Below, piece by piece: positions 25,274 to 33,411 of a DNA stretch of 43,853 nt. A model generated the notes under the pieces. It had not been told where the DNA came from, did no database searches, and saw nothing but the letters and a program-made list of their open reading frames with translations. Source of the DNA: CAZBSE01 sp964578625 (lineage in GTDB: Bacteria > Actinomycetota > Humimicrobiia > Humimicrobiales > Humimicrobiaceae); the NCBI GenBank assembly GCA_964578625.1, contig CAZODQ010000016.1, positions 1-43,853 on the forward strand, read 5' to 3'. The position numbers were made by a program, and so were the translations under genes. How positions within the stretch are numbered: position 1 is the stretch's first letter; every line of letters begins with the position of its first letter.

Positions 25274-26455
25274 TTAATCTTTTAAAGGATAAGCAGTGAT
25301 TACAACATCTCCTCCGGTCTTTCTTATATTTTCAAACCTTAAATTTATACAATCTGTCATCTTGTCTATTCCAAGGTCTGCAAACATGCTGTAGTTACTG
25401 TCCCTTCCTATGATTTTAGGAGCAAGGAAAAAAATAAACTTATCTATTAAACCTCTTTTAAGAAAGGAAGTAACAAGAGTCGGACCGCATTCTAAAAGTA
25501 TGGAAGTTATTTCATATTTTTTATACAGAATTTTAAGTATTTTTAAAATATCCAGACCGGTAGTTTTTCCGGTTTCTTTATCGACATGCAGCACATCAAT
25601 ATTATGTTCCCGCAGTTTTTTAATTTTATCACCTGGTATTAGCATTTGTTTTTTTCCAGTGAAAATAATTGTTTTTGCGATATCTGAAGTCTTTATGATA
25701 TTGGAGTCCGGATTGATTCTGAGATTGCTGTCAAGAATTACTCTGTAAAACTTTCGGCTGTTACGATCTTCCCTAAGTTCCATAAGAGGTCCTTTAAGAT
25801 TGTTTCTAGGAAAAAGATATGGGTCATCAGCCAGCACTGTATTTATTCCGGTAAGCAGACAGCCGTATTCTCTCCGGAGGTCTTGAACCTGGGTTCTTGA
25901 TTTTTCGGATGTTATCCATTTAGAATCTGAGGTTTTTACAGCTAACTTGCCGTCAATGCTTGAGGCGATTTTACAGCAGATAAAGGGAATTCCTGTCTTT
26001 ATTTGTTTGAAAAAAACTTCATTTTGAAGCTTTATTTTGTCTTCCAGCAGTCCGCTTCTTATTTTTATTCCTGCTTTTTTTAAGAATATTATTCCCTTAC
26101 CATTGACTTTGGGGTTGGGGTCAATACAACCGATAATTATTTCCTTGAATTTATGCTTTACAATTTCATTTACACAGGGGGGCGTTTTTCCATGGAATGT
26201 GCATGGTTCAAGAGTAACGTACATTTTAGAATTTTTAAGAGACTGCCTGGAATTATTTATGGCTTCTATTTCAGCGTGCGGTAGCCCTGCCTGTCTGTGA
26301 TAACCTGAAGATATGATCCTGCCGTTTTTTGTGATAACTGTTCCGACCATAGGATTGGGATCTGTGGCCCCTCTTCCCCTTTCAGCGATTTTTATGGCAA
26401 GCTCCATATATTTTTTATCTTCACTGCTAAACTTATTATGCACTTTATTGATCAT
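25274..26455 (-). CDS. ribD: Bifunctional riboflavin deaminase-reductase
   Basis: First gene of the operon. The N-terminal deaminase (about 12-150) has the zinc motif HAEIEAINN and EPCTFHGKTPPC. The C-terminal reductase (about 155-393) has CCKIASSIDGKLA, KWITSE and LECGPTLVTSFLKRGLID. 393 residues. The ATG at 26455 lies about 26 bases after the terminator stem and has no clear ribosome site, so control is mainly at the transcription level through the riboswitch. Confidence 0.96.
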   Translation of the reverse strand: MINKVHNKFSSEDKKYMELAIKIAERGRGATDPNPMVGTVITKNGRIISSGYHRQAGLPHAEIEAINNSRQSLKNSKMYVTLEPCTFHGKTPPCVNEIVKHKFKEIIIGCIDPNPKVNGKGIIFLKKAGIKIRSGLLEDKIKLQNEVFFKQIKTGIPFICCKIASSIDGKLAVKTSDSKWITSEKSRTQVQDLRREYGCLLTGINTVLADDPYLFPRNNLKGPLMELREDRNSRKFYRVILDSNLRINPDSNIIKTSDIAKTIIFTGKKQMLIPGDKIKKLREHNIDVLHVDKETGKTTGLDILKILKILYKKYEITSILLECGPTLVTSFLKRGLIDKFIFFLAPKIIGRDSNYSMFADLGIDKMTDCINLRFENIRKTGGDVVITAYPLKD

Positions 26456-26475
26456 GATTCATTTATATATATATT

Positions 26476-26505
26476 AAAATAAAAAACCATGGAGAAAATC
26501 CATGG
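26476..26505 (-). terminator. Intrinsic terminator of the FMN riboswitch
   Basis: On the minus strand CCATGG, a seven-base loop ATTTTCT and CCATGG form a six-pair stem, followed at once by TTTTTTATTTT. It sits between the FMN aptamer and ribD. The loop plus the first two bases of the 3' arm (ATTTTCTCC, 26499-26491) are exactly complementary to the aptamer's closing strand. Confidence 0.85.
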
Positions 26506-26525
26506 CTTTATAATTAAATAAGTCA

Positions 26526-26648
26526 AAAATTTTCTCCCATCCAGACTATGACTGTCGGTCTTAGAATTACACTAAGTCAACCTGTCTAAAGACAGGGTTG
26601 CGGACTCTGACCGCCGGTAGGGGATTTCACCCATCCTCGAAAATTTAA
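26526..26648 (-). ncRNA. FMN riboswitch (RFN element)
   Basis: On the minus strand the conserved RFN core is easily read: GAGGATGGGTGAAATCCC, then ACCGGCGGT, and at the 3' end ACCGACAGTCATAGTCTGG with GATGGGAGAA. A closing helix is formed by AAATTTTC on the 5' side and GAAAATTT on the 3' side. FMN binding should stabilise this helix, leave the downstream terminator free to fold and switch off ribD-ribE-ribBA-ribH. Without FMN the 3' strand can pair with the terminator instead. Confidence 0.97.
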
Positions 26649-26682
26649 AAAATTTTTCAAAGAATCAAAAAACTATATATAA

Positions 26683-26711
26683 AATATACTAAAGTTGCTT
26701 CAAAATGCCAA
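26683..26711 (-). promoter_or_regulatory. Promoter of the riboflavin operon
   Basis: TTGGCA (26711-26706), a spacer of exactly 17 bases, and TATATT (26688-26683) on the minus strand. This puts transcription start near 26676, about 30 bases before the aptamer. Confidence 0.7.
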
Positions 26712-26772
26712 GCTTTTTCTATGACAGGTTAAATATTTATCTTTTCAATCCTGATAAATTATTTTAAGATTA

Positions 26773-26781
26773 TGTTATAAT
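26773..26781 (+). promoter_or_regulatory. Extended -10 promoter of rpe
   Basis: TGTTATAAT (TGn plus a perfect TATAAT) stands about 50 bases before the preferred rpe start. No convincing -35 box. The ribD-rpe gap (about 375 bases) holds this element together with the rib promoter, riboswitch and terminator, and nothing else that I recognise. Confidence 0.55.
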
Positions 26782-26831
26782 CCATATCGTAATTTAAAAC
26801 GGCATAAAAGAAAGGCATGTCAGGTAGAGAT

Positions 26832-27524
26832 ATGAATATAAAAATTTCTGCTTCTATTCTGGACAGTAATTTTGTGAATTTAGGAGATGAAATCAAAAAA
26901 GCTGAAAAAGCAGGAGTGGACATGCTCCACGTAGATGTTATGGATGGCAGTTTTGTTCCTAATATAACTATCGGTCCTCCTATTATAAGGTGTCTAAGAA
27001 AGAACACCAGGCTTTTTTTAGATGTACATCTTATGGTCAAGAATCCTGACAGACTGCTGGATAGTTTTATAGACAGTGGGGCGGATCTGATAAATGTTCA
27101 TGTTGAAGAATGTCCTCATCTGAACCGTACATTGAATTATATAAAAAATGCCGGAAAGAAAGCTGCGGTTGCATTAAACCCCTCAACACCCTTGTGCTTT
27201 ATAGAGAATGTCCTGGGGCTTGTTGATATGATATTGGTCCTGACTGTCAATCCTGGATTTGGGGGCCAGAAATTCATACCTGAAATGATTTATAAAATAG
27301 GTAATTTGAGGAAAATGATTGAAGATTATAAAAAATATTCTTCTAATTTAAAAAAGAATATTGACATTCAGGTTGACGGGGGAATCAATATTGAAACCGC
27401 TCCGCATGTTGTCAGCGCGGGAGCAAATATTTTGGTTATGGGTACGGCTATTTACAGGGCAGATGATCCGTCAGAGTATGTAAAAAAAGTAAGAAAAAAA
27501 ATACTAAGGGTAAAGACAGTATAG
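26832..27524 (+). CDS. rpe: Ribulose-phosphate 3-epimerase
   Basis: Interconverts ribulose-5-phosphate and xylulose-5-phosphate in the pentose phosphate pathway; ribulose-5-phosphate is also the RibB substrate, which gives a metabolic link to the neighbouring operon. TIM barrel with metal and catalytic residues in SASILDSNF, MLHVDVMDGSFVPN, DVHLMVKNPD, TVNPGFGGQKF and IDIQVDGGIN. I start at ATG 26832 (230 residues), since the family begins MxxKIxxSIL. The ATG at 26817 adds five residues and sits too close to its purine stretch. Confidence 0.95.
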   Translation: MNIKISASILDSNFVNLGDEIKKAEKAGVDMLHVDVMDGSFVPNITIGPPIIRCLRKNTRLFLDVHLMVKNPDRLLDSFIDSGADLINVHVEECPHLNRTLNYIKNAGKKAAVALNPSTPLCFIENVLGLVDMILVLTVNPGFGGQKFIPEMIYKIGNLRKMIEDYKKYSSNLKKNIDIQVDGGINIETAPHVVSAGANILVMGTAIYRADDPSEYVKKVRKKILRVKTV

Positions 27525-27570
27525 TTTACTGTTTCTAATATTAATATATATTTAAAAAAGGGTGGTACCA

Positions 27571-28782
27571 ATGAAAAAGCTAATCGTTTTCATGTTAGTG
27601 GCTTTAATATCCTTCTTTTTATTTACAATGCCTATTTTTGCTTTTAGCCTAAAAGAAGGCGAGGATATAAGAATTACTGTTGGCGCGGATGATGATGTTT
27701 ATGCTGTTGGAAGAAGTGTCACTGTAACGGCTGATATTAATGGGGATCTTGTTGTTGCAGGCGGAAATGTCGAAGTTAATGGTGATGTTTCCGAAGATTT
27801 AATAGCTGCAGGCGGATACTTGAACCTGAATGGAAATATTGGTGATGATGTAAGGGTATCAGGCGGTGTGATTAATATCAATGGTGGAATCAAAGATGAT
27901 TTGATAGTTGCTGGAGGTCAGATAACTTTAGGGGATAATACGGGTGTTGGCGGAGATCTTATTGTATATGGAGGAACCATAAAAGTTAATGGAGAAATAG
28001 CGGGTGGTGCTGTATTAAATGGAGGAGATATCAGTATTACCGGTAAGATTGACGGCAATGTGGAAATAGACGGAGTTGCAAATCTTGTGATTGCCAGTAG
28101 TGCTGAAATAGGAGGCAACGTCTCATATAAATCAGTGAACGAGGCAATAATATCAGATGGTGCAATAATTAAAGGCGAAGTAGAAGCTACTATTCTTGAA
28201 AAAGCAGAAGAGATTAAAATTGCTAAAAAGGCTCCAGCAGCTTTTTTTACTGCGACATATTTAGGAGCAAAAGTGGTTTCATTTGTGAGTCTTTTTGTAC
28301 TGGGAATAATACTTATTCTTGCAATTCCTTCGGTATTTAAAAAGTTTAATGAAAGAATGAGGACCACGCTCGGGAGATGTGTGGGTGCAGGAGCAATAAT
28401 GCTTTTTGGAGTGCCTATAGGTGTGTTGGTTCTGTTTATAGTTTCTGTAGTGCTGTTTATCACTTTAATTGGGGCAGGAATGGGGATTGTAGCTCTTACT
28501 TTAAACTCTGTATTAATAATATTATATGCGCTATCGATATATCTAAGTACTATATTTTTATCTTTTTTTATTGGCAGGATGATACTTTACAGGACAAATC
28601 TGAATACGGATAAATACGGCTGGAAGGTTTTAATGTATCTTATAGGCCTGGTGATAGTAATTGGTTTATACAGCATTCCATTTGTTGGATGGGTGTTTAG
28701 ATTTGCAGGAATTCTGTTCGGATTTGGGGGGCTGATGCTGGTAATAAAGGATTGGCTTATAGGATTAAAAAGGCAAAAATAG
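27571..28782 (+). CDS. Bactofilin-like polymer-forming membrane protein
   Basis: 403 residues. A signal sequence (about 2-26) leads to a long right-handed beta-helix built from short repeats of the type GDLVVAGGNVEVNGDV (about 45-200), the repeat seen in bactofilin and polymer-forming cytoskeletal domains. A linker with EKAEEIKIAKKAP is followed by four or five transmembrane helices (about 230-395). Similar proteins exist widely in bacteria with unknown function; the helix would lie outside the membrane. ATG at 27571 follows AAAGGGTGG, better than GTG at 27562. It is followed by the GH3 relic. Confidence 0.8.
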   Translation: MKKLIVFMLVALISFFLFTMPIFAFSLKEGEDIRITVGADDDVYAVGRSVTVTADINGDLVVAGGNVEVNGDVSEDLIAAGGYLNLNGNIGDDVRVSGGVININGGIKDDLIVAGGQITLGDNTGVGGDLIVYGGTIKVNGEIAGGAVLNGGDISITGKIDGNVEIDGVANLVIASSAEIGGNVSYKSVNEAIISDGAIIKGEVEATILEKAEEIKIAKKAPAAFFTATYLGAKVVSFVSLFVLGIILILAIPSVFKKFNERMRTTLGRCVGAGAIMLFGVPIGVLVLFIVSVVLFITLIGAGMGIVALTLNSVLIILYALSIYLSTIFLSFFIGRMILYRTNLNTDKYGWKVLMYLIGLVIVIGLYSIPFVGWVFRFAGILFGFGGLMLVIKDWLIGLKRQK

Positions 28783-28811
28783 CCTTTAGTTTTATAAAAA
28801 ATATCTTGATT

Positions 28812-28976
28812 TTCTGTACTGAAGGGCAGGGAGTTGCGGATGTTATTTTTGGTGATTATGCTCCCATCGGTAAACTTTCTTACACCTGGCCCAGGTCAAT
28901 AGATCAAATACCTATAAATGATATAGATGGCTTAAAAGGTTCCCTCTTTCCATTTGGTTTTGGTCTTACATATTAA
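28812..28976 (+). pseudogene. Relic of a GH3 beta-glucosidase (C-terminal end only)
   Basis: About 50 codons match the C-terminal end of GH3 beta-glucosidases of the exoglucosidase type: TEGQGVADVIFGDYAPIGKL, SYTWPRSIDQIPIND and LFPFGFGLTY, then a stop codon. The catalytic domains are missing, and the frame just before it has no GH3 similarity. The in-frame start at 28752 overlaps the previous gene and has no ribosome site. The fragment is still in frame, so the deletion may be recent. Confidence 0.8.
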
Positions 28977-29050
28977 CAGTATATAAGAGTGAACAACAAA
29001 TCAGGGACCGATACTATAAATAATTATAATATAAATTAATTTGACGTAGA

Positions 29051-29242
29051 TCAGTCAGCGGATATTGCTTCCGTTGGGCAGCTTTCAACTGCTTCTTCGA
29101 TGCATTCTTCATCGCTTTCTTCATAATCTGTTTTAATGACTTCTGCTACCTCTTCATCTTCGTTTAATTTAAAAATATCCGGACATGTTTCCTCGCACAA
29201 ACCACATCCGGTGCAGAGTTCTTTATCAATTTTTACTTCCAT
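29051..29242 (-). CDS. Single-cluster 4Fe-4S ferredoxin
   Basis: 63 residues, strongly acidic. Cys10, Cys13 and Cys16 (CTGCGLC) with Cys55 (ESCPTEA) bind one 4Fe-4S cluster; Cys20 and Cys47 are in place for the disulfide of Thermotoga-type ferredoxins. Small soluble low-potential electron carrier. It has its own start region with AAAGGA before the ATG and is not in an operon. It could supply enzymes such as the Nuo-like complex, but nothing links them directly. Confidence 0.93.
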   Translation of the reverse strand: MEVKIDKELCTGCGLCEETCPDIFKLNEDEEVAEVIKTDYEESDEECIEEAVESCPTEAISAD

Positions 29243-29463
29243 GGGATTCCTTTCTATCTTCTTTTTTTAGCAATATTGTTATGTAATATACAAAATTTTT
29301 TTTTCTATTTCAATAAAAAAATTTTTGTTAGATCCAAATGACTATACCTGCAGAGAGGGAATTTATACAATATTGAAAATTTTAAAAATAAGATTGCTAT
29401 TATATTTTAACTGGTTTATAGGTATAATTTTGTAGAGATTTAAATACTGGTAATAACTTACAT

Positions 29464-30048
29464 ATGAGAACTTTGACTGAAAATATATTGCCTAGAGAAT
29501 TTTACGAAAGAGATACTTCGAGAGTAGCAAGGGAACTACTGGGCAGAGCATTAATAAAGTTTAGCAGGTCAGGAATGGTTGGGGGAATAATTTTTGAAAC
29601 AGAGGCCTATTACGGCAAGGGTGACCCCGCAAGCCATGCATATAACGGAAGAACGCCAAGAAGTAAGATAATGTTCGGAAAACCAGGTATCGCCTATGTT
29701 TATCTGTGCTATGGTATGTATTATCTATTAAATGTTATAACTGAAAAAGAAGGGATGCCGGGTGCAGTGTTGATAAGAGGGTTAAAACCAATATGGGGAA
29801 TTGACATTATGAAGAAGAGAAGGAATATCAACCAGGATATTAACCCTGCAAACGGACCAGGCAAATTAACTATGGCATTAGGTATAAATATTAAGGATAA
29901 TGGTACTGATATTGTGTCGGAGGGAAACAGACTATATATATTTGATTACAAGGAAGAGAGCAATAATTTCAAAATAGCTGTTACAAAAAGGATAGGAATA
30001 AAAAAAGGTGAAGACAGAATGCTCAGGTTTTTGATTAAAAGTAAATGA
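29464..30048 (+). CDS. 3-methyladenine-DNA glycosylase, AAG/MPG family
   Basis: Base-excision repair enzyme for alkylated purines. 194 residues with the family landmarks: RELLGRALIKF, IFETEAYYGKGDPASHAY (catalytic Glu), MFGKPGIAYVYLCYGMYYLLNV and AVLIRGLKP, then NGPGKLTMALGI. ATG at 29464, ribosome site weak. A TATAAT at 29423-29428 may be its -10. Followed after 18 bases by an orphan gene on the same strand. Confidence 0.94.
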   Translation: MRTLTENILPREFYERDTSRVARELLGRALIKFSRSGMVGGIIFETEAYYGKGDPASHAYNGRTPRSKIMFGKPGIAYVYLCYGMYYLLNVITEKEGMPGAVLIRGLKPIWGIDIMKKRRNINQDINPANGPGKLTMALGINIKDNGTDIVSEGNRLYIFDYKEESNNFKIAVTKRIGIKKGEDRMLRFLIKSK

Positions 30049-30066
30049 TTATTTATAAGAGAAGCA

Positions 30067-30492
30067 ATGAATATAATTGATTTTAAAAAATTAAACAGAG
30101 CGTCATATATATCCAGAAGAATGTATATAATCAAGAATATATGTGAATTAAGCAGTATTGATTTAGAATATTTGTTTGGTCTTTTTAGTTTATATAATGA
30201 GAGGAATAGAGGAATCTGGTTCTGGCAGAAAGCGACTTTAACCGGAACGCTTAAAGACAATTATAACAATTTTAATATAGTTGTGGATAGAATTGTAAAA
30301 GATTTAAAGCGAGCCGATGAAAAAATAACAGAGCAGCAGATAAAATCTGCTTCTGATATATTCAATAGACTCCTGAGTGGTTTGGAATCTAACTGTAATG
30401 TTGACCGGAAGAATGACCTTAACTATGTAAAGGGATTTTTGGATAAAAATTTAAAGGTATTGATTAATGATAGTTTAAAAAGAGTCAAATAA
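30067..30492 (+). CDS. Hypothetical protein, helical, 141 residues
   Basis: I do not recognise this protein. It looks fully helical and soluble, basic overall (FKKLNRASYISRRMYIIKN near the start), with a WFWQKATLTG patch in the middle and an amphipathic C-terminal third. No Cys pair or nucleotide-binding motif is visible. It follows the DNA glycosylase by 18 bases and may share its transcript; it runs convergently to the TPR gene with four bases between stops. Real coding is supported by the tight packing and the uninterrupted frame. Confidence 0.55.
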   Translation: MNIIDFKKLNRASYISRRMYIIKNICELSSIDLEYLFGLFSLYNERNRGIWFWQKATLTGTLKDNYNNFNIVVDRIVKDLKRADEKITEQQIKSASDIFNRLLSGLESNCNVDRKNDLNYVKGFLDKNLKVLINDSLKRVK

Positions 30493-30496
30493 TATA

Positions 30497-31897
30497 TTAA
30501 TCAGAGGTTGCGTATTCTTCTCTGTATATCTGACCTTCCTCGTAAATAACTACTCCATAGTATGGTAAAACACCCGGGCTATTCAGTTCTGATGCAGCCA
30601 TGTATGTGCCGGCGGTGATTTTTGTTTCAACTGTTGAGTTTTTTTCAACTCTTATTATTATAGATTCGGGGCCCTTTAGATATACAGTCAGGTCAAATTC
30701 AGTGTTATTCTCTATTATCAGCGTGCTTTCTTCCCTTCCCCATAATTTCCGTTCCGGAATAGACGGTATATATGCACTATAATTTGAAGAGGCTATCTGG
30801 TTGATTTTGGAGTTGACAAGCAATGGATTGATTTCTTCTTCCAGGTCTGGATTATATTCAATGATGATTTCATAAAGGAATGCTGCTTTTTTATATTCAC
30901 CGGAGGAAAATTTTTCTGCAGCAATATTTTTAAGGATGTCCGCAGATATATTGTAAAATACTTCTGCTTTTTTATTATCTGATATGTAGCCGTAATATTT
31001 ATCTCCAGCTTCCAGATCTAAGACTTTTAAAAATTCTTCAACGCCTTCAATATAGTGAAGACTGTCTACAAGTTCAGTTGCCCGGTTAATATAGATATCA
31101 AATAAAAGAGTGCTGGCTGAGTTGAAATATTCACTGCCATTATAGTCATTGATTATTTCCTCGAGTGCTTCTATTGATTTTTCCAAATCGTTTATTTTAT
31201 TAAAATTCAATGCAGCATTGTATAAATATTCAGGTATTTTATATACAGCAATAAAAGCTTCGTTTGTATTAGGAAAATTATCTTTGATTTCTTTAAGTAC
31301 CCCGGCTGCATTTAAATAGCTTTCAGCCGATTGGCTGAGTTTGTTATTGCTGTAATATTCCTGGGCTAATTTTAAATAACTATCTTCAAGAATCTTTTTT
31401 ATTTCCAGATCGCTTTCACTGATTATTTTAGAATCTATTGCAGCTTTAAAATTGGTAATCGCTTCCTGGTAATCGGCATTTGCGTAGTAGGCATACGAAA
31501 TCTTTTCCAATGCATTGCCTGCAAGGCTGCTGCCGGGGTAGTTGTTTATGATTATATTATAATAATCAATTGATTGGGCGTAATCTTCATCGTCATAACT
31601 TTGCTGGGCTTTGTTGATCAGGACTGAGGGACCAAAAAAATATGATAGTATCAACCCTGCAATAGATAATAAAAAGAATAAAGCAAAGAAGAAATTGCCC
31701 CTGGTTCTTCTTATAAAATTAAGGATCAAAAGTATCAGGCTTAGTATAATTACTGGTATACTGACAAATGGTAATATATCCCAGAACATTCCTTTATTAA
31801 AATAAGCAATGCAACCCATTCCCAAGGCGGTTAATGTAAAAACGGCTATAAAAAATATTGTGATGGGACCAAATTTGCGTCTTCTATATGTATACAT
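30497..31897 (-). CDS. Membrane-anchored TPR protein
   Basis: 466 residues. Four transmembrane segments occupy the first 110 residues. Then come tetratricopeptide-type repeats (about 115-360), for example QSYDDEDYAQSIDYYNIIIN, DYQEAITNFKAAID and KFSSGEYKKAAFLYEIII. The C-terminal 80 residues are beta-rich (SYIPERKLW-type region, then STLIIENNTEFDLTVYLKG), resembling a small immunoglobulin-like domain. Probably a scaffold for protein contacts outside the membrane. Convergent with the orphan gene; no operon partner. Confidence 0.75.
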   Translation of the reverse strand: MYTYRRRKFGPITIFFIAVFTLTALGMGCIAYFNKGMFWDILPFVSIPVIILSLILLILNFIRRTRGNFFFALFFLLSIAGLILSYFFGPSVLINKAQQSYDDEDYAQSIDYYNIIINNYPGSSLAGNALEKISYAYYANADYQEAITNFKAAIDSKIISESDLEIKKILEDSYLKLAQEYYSNNKLSQSAESYLNAAGVLKEIKDNFPNTNEAFIAVYKIPEYLYNAALNFNKINDLEKSIEALEEIINDYNGSEYFNSASTLLFDIYINRATELVDSLHYIEGVEEFLKVLDLEAGDKYYGYISDNKKAEVFYNISADILKNIAAEKFSSGEYKKAAFLYEIIIEYNPDLEEEINPLLVNSKINQIASSNYSAYIPSIPERKLWGREESTLIIENNTEFDLTVYLKGPESIIIRVEKNSTVETKITAGTYMAASELNSPGVLPYYGVVIYEEGQIYREEYATSD

Positions 31898-32075
31898 AAT
31901 TTCATTATTTTATTATAGTTTTAAAAATATTATCATAAAAATTGATTATTAAAAATAAAGCGTTTTATACTTTATATAAGTATATATAAAAAGTTCAACA
32001 TTTATGTATTGATAATATATTATAAATTTTTATCTATCGGGCTTGATTATATGGGGATATAAATATTAATAGTTT

Positions 32076-32630
32076 TTACCTTTTCCTGAACTCCATTATT
32101 AAAGTATCCCAGAATCTCCCATTATAAAAGTGATCTTTGCTTTGAATCTGGATTAGTCTAAATCCGCATTTTTTATATACTTTTATTGCTCTTTTGTTAT
32201 AACTGTAGACGTTCAGCACTATATTTGTGAGTTTGAGGCCGTGCATTGAAAAATTTATAATACTTTTAATCACGTCAGAACCATAGCCCCTGTTCCAGTA
32301 ATCTTTCTCGCCAATCATAATACCAAGTTCACAGCTCCCCTTTTCCCAGTCGATTTTATGCAATGCACAATTGCCGATATGAAGGTTTGTTTCAGTATCT
32401 TCAATGGCAAAGACTATGTCATTTTTGGAACTCCGGATAAATTCAAACCATTTAAGTTCCTTTTTTCCATCGTAGTCCCGAAAGTTCTGACTCAGATACA
32501 TATTGACAAAAGGGTCTTTTAACCACACAAGGGACCTTTTTAGATCACGTTTTTCCAGTACTCTAAGAATTGTTTTTTTACCGAGAACCTTCTGTACAGT
32601 ATAGTCTCCTAAACTTTTCTTTGCAGACAA
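32076..32630 (-). CDS. GNAT acetyltransferase, RimJ/RimL type
   Basis: 184 residues of the GNAT fold. The acetyl-CoA loop is WNRGYGSDVI, and the C-terminal half shows the usual NVYSYNKRAIKVYKKCGF pattern. RimJ/L-type members acetylate protein N-termini or small amines; the substrate is not known here. The start is TTG at 32630 with AAAGGAC upstream. It is the third gene of the nfeD-slipin unit, 15 bases after slipin. Confidence 0.86.
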   Translation of the reverse strand: MSAKKSLGDYTVQKVLGKKTILRVLEKRDLKRSLVWLKDPFVNMYLSQNFRDYDGKKELKWFEFIRSSKNDIVFAIEDTETNLHIGNCALHKIDWEKGSCELGIMIGEKDYWNRGYGSDVIKSIINFSMHGLKLTNIVLNVYSYNKRAIKVYKKCGFRLIQIQSKDHFYNGRFWDTLIMEFRKR

Positions 32631-32645
32631 TTTATTTAAAGTCCT

Positions 32646-33410
32646 TTATTTTTTACCAAGCTTGTTCATAAAAGCTTCAATAAGATCAACCGGAACTGGG
32701 AATACAATGGTTGAGTTCTGTTCCGTTGCTATTTCCTTTAACGTCTGCAGGAACCTAAGCTGTACTGAAATCGGATATTTGCTCAGCACCCTTGCTGCCT
32801 CGGATAATCTTTCGGAAGCCTGGAATTCTCCTTCTGCATTGATTATTTTTGCTCTTCTTTCCCTTTCGGCTTCAGCCTGTCTGGCAAATGCACGCTGTAT
32901 GGTTTGAGGCAGCTCAACGTCTTTAATCTCAACGTTTGAGACTTTTATACCCCAGGGATCCGTTTGTTCGTCTATTATTTTTTGAAGCTCCTGATTTATT
33001 TTATCTCTCCTGGCGAGTAGATCATCTAACTCCGCCTGGCCCAGTATGCTTCTCAGTGTGGTCTGGGCTATCTGCGATGTTGCTACCATATATCTTTCAA
33101 TTTTTACTACACTTTTTGCAGGATCCATTACCCTAAAGTATACAACTGCATTTACCTTCACCGGGACATTGTCTCTGGTAATAACATCCTGGGGAGGTAC
33201 ATCCATGGTGACTGTTCTTAAATCTACTTTAATCATCTTATCCACAAATGGTATTATTAGGAATATACCTGGTCCTTTTGCTCCTCTTAATCTACCAAAT
33301 CTAAATATCACACCTCTTTCATATTCTCTCAAGATCTTAATAGCGGAAATCAGAATAATCAGTATAATGATTATACCGAATATTATTGCTATTGTTGGAC
33401 CTATTAACAT
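32646..33410 (-). CDS. Slipin / stomatin-like SPFH protein
   Basis: 254 residues: one N-terminal membrane segment (about 5-27), then an SPFH domain starting at REYERGVIFRFGRL, with DVPPQDVITRDNVPVKV, then ATSQIAQTTLRSILGQAELD and the C-terminal AEAERERRAKIINAEGEFQA helix. Forms ring-like oligomers in membrane microdomains and is a typical partner and substrate of the NfeD protease next to it. Its ribosome site AAAGGAGG lies inside the end of nfeD, so translation is coupled. Confidence 0.94.
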   Translation of the reverse strand: MLIGPTIAIIFGIIIILIILISAIKILREYERGVIFRFGRLRGAKGPGIFLIIPFVDKMIKVDLRTVTMDVPPQDVITRDNVPVKVNAVVYFRVMDPAKSVVKIERYMVATSQIAQTTLRSILGQAELDDLLARRDKINQELQKIIDEQTDPWGIKVSNVEIKDVELPQTIQRAFARQAEAERERRAKIINAEGEFQASERLSEAARVLSKYPISVQLRFLQTLKEIATEQNSTIVFPVPVDLIEAFMNKLGKK

Positions 33411-33411
33411 T

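Noticed and set aside
27918..28463. Open frame of 181 codons on the minus strand
   Set aside because: It lies fully antisense to the bactofilin-like membrane gene and its protein is low-complexity, rich in Ile, Ser, Thr and Pro; it is a shadow of the repeat codons.
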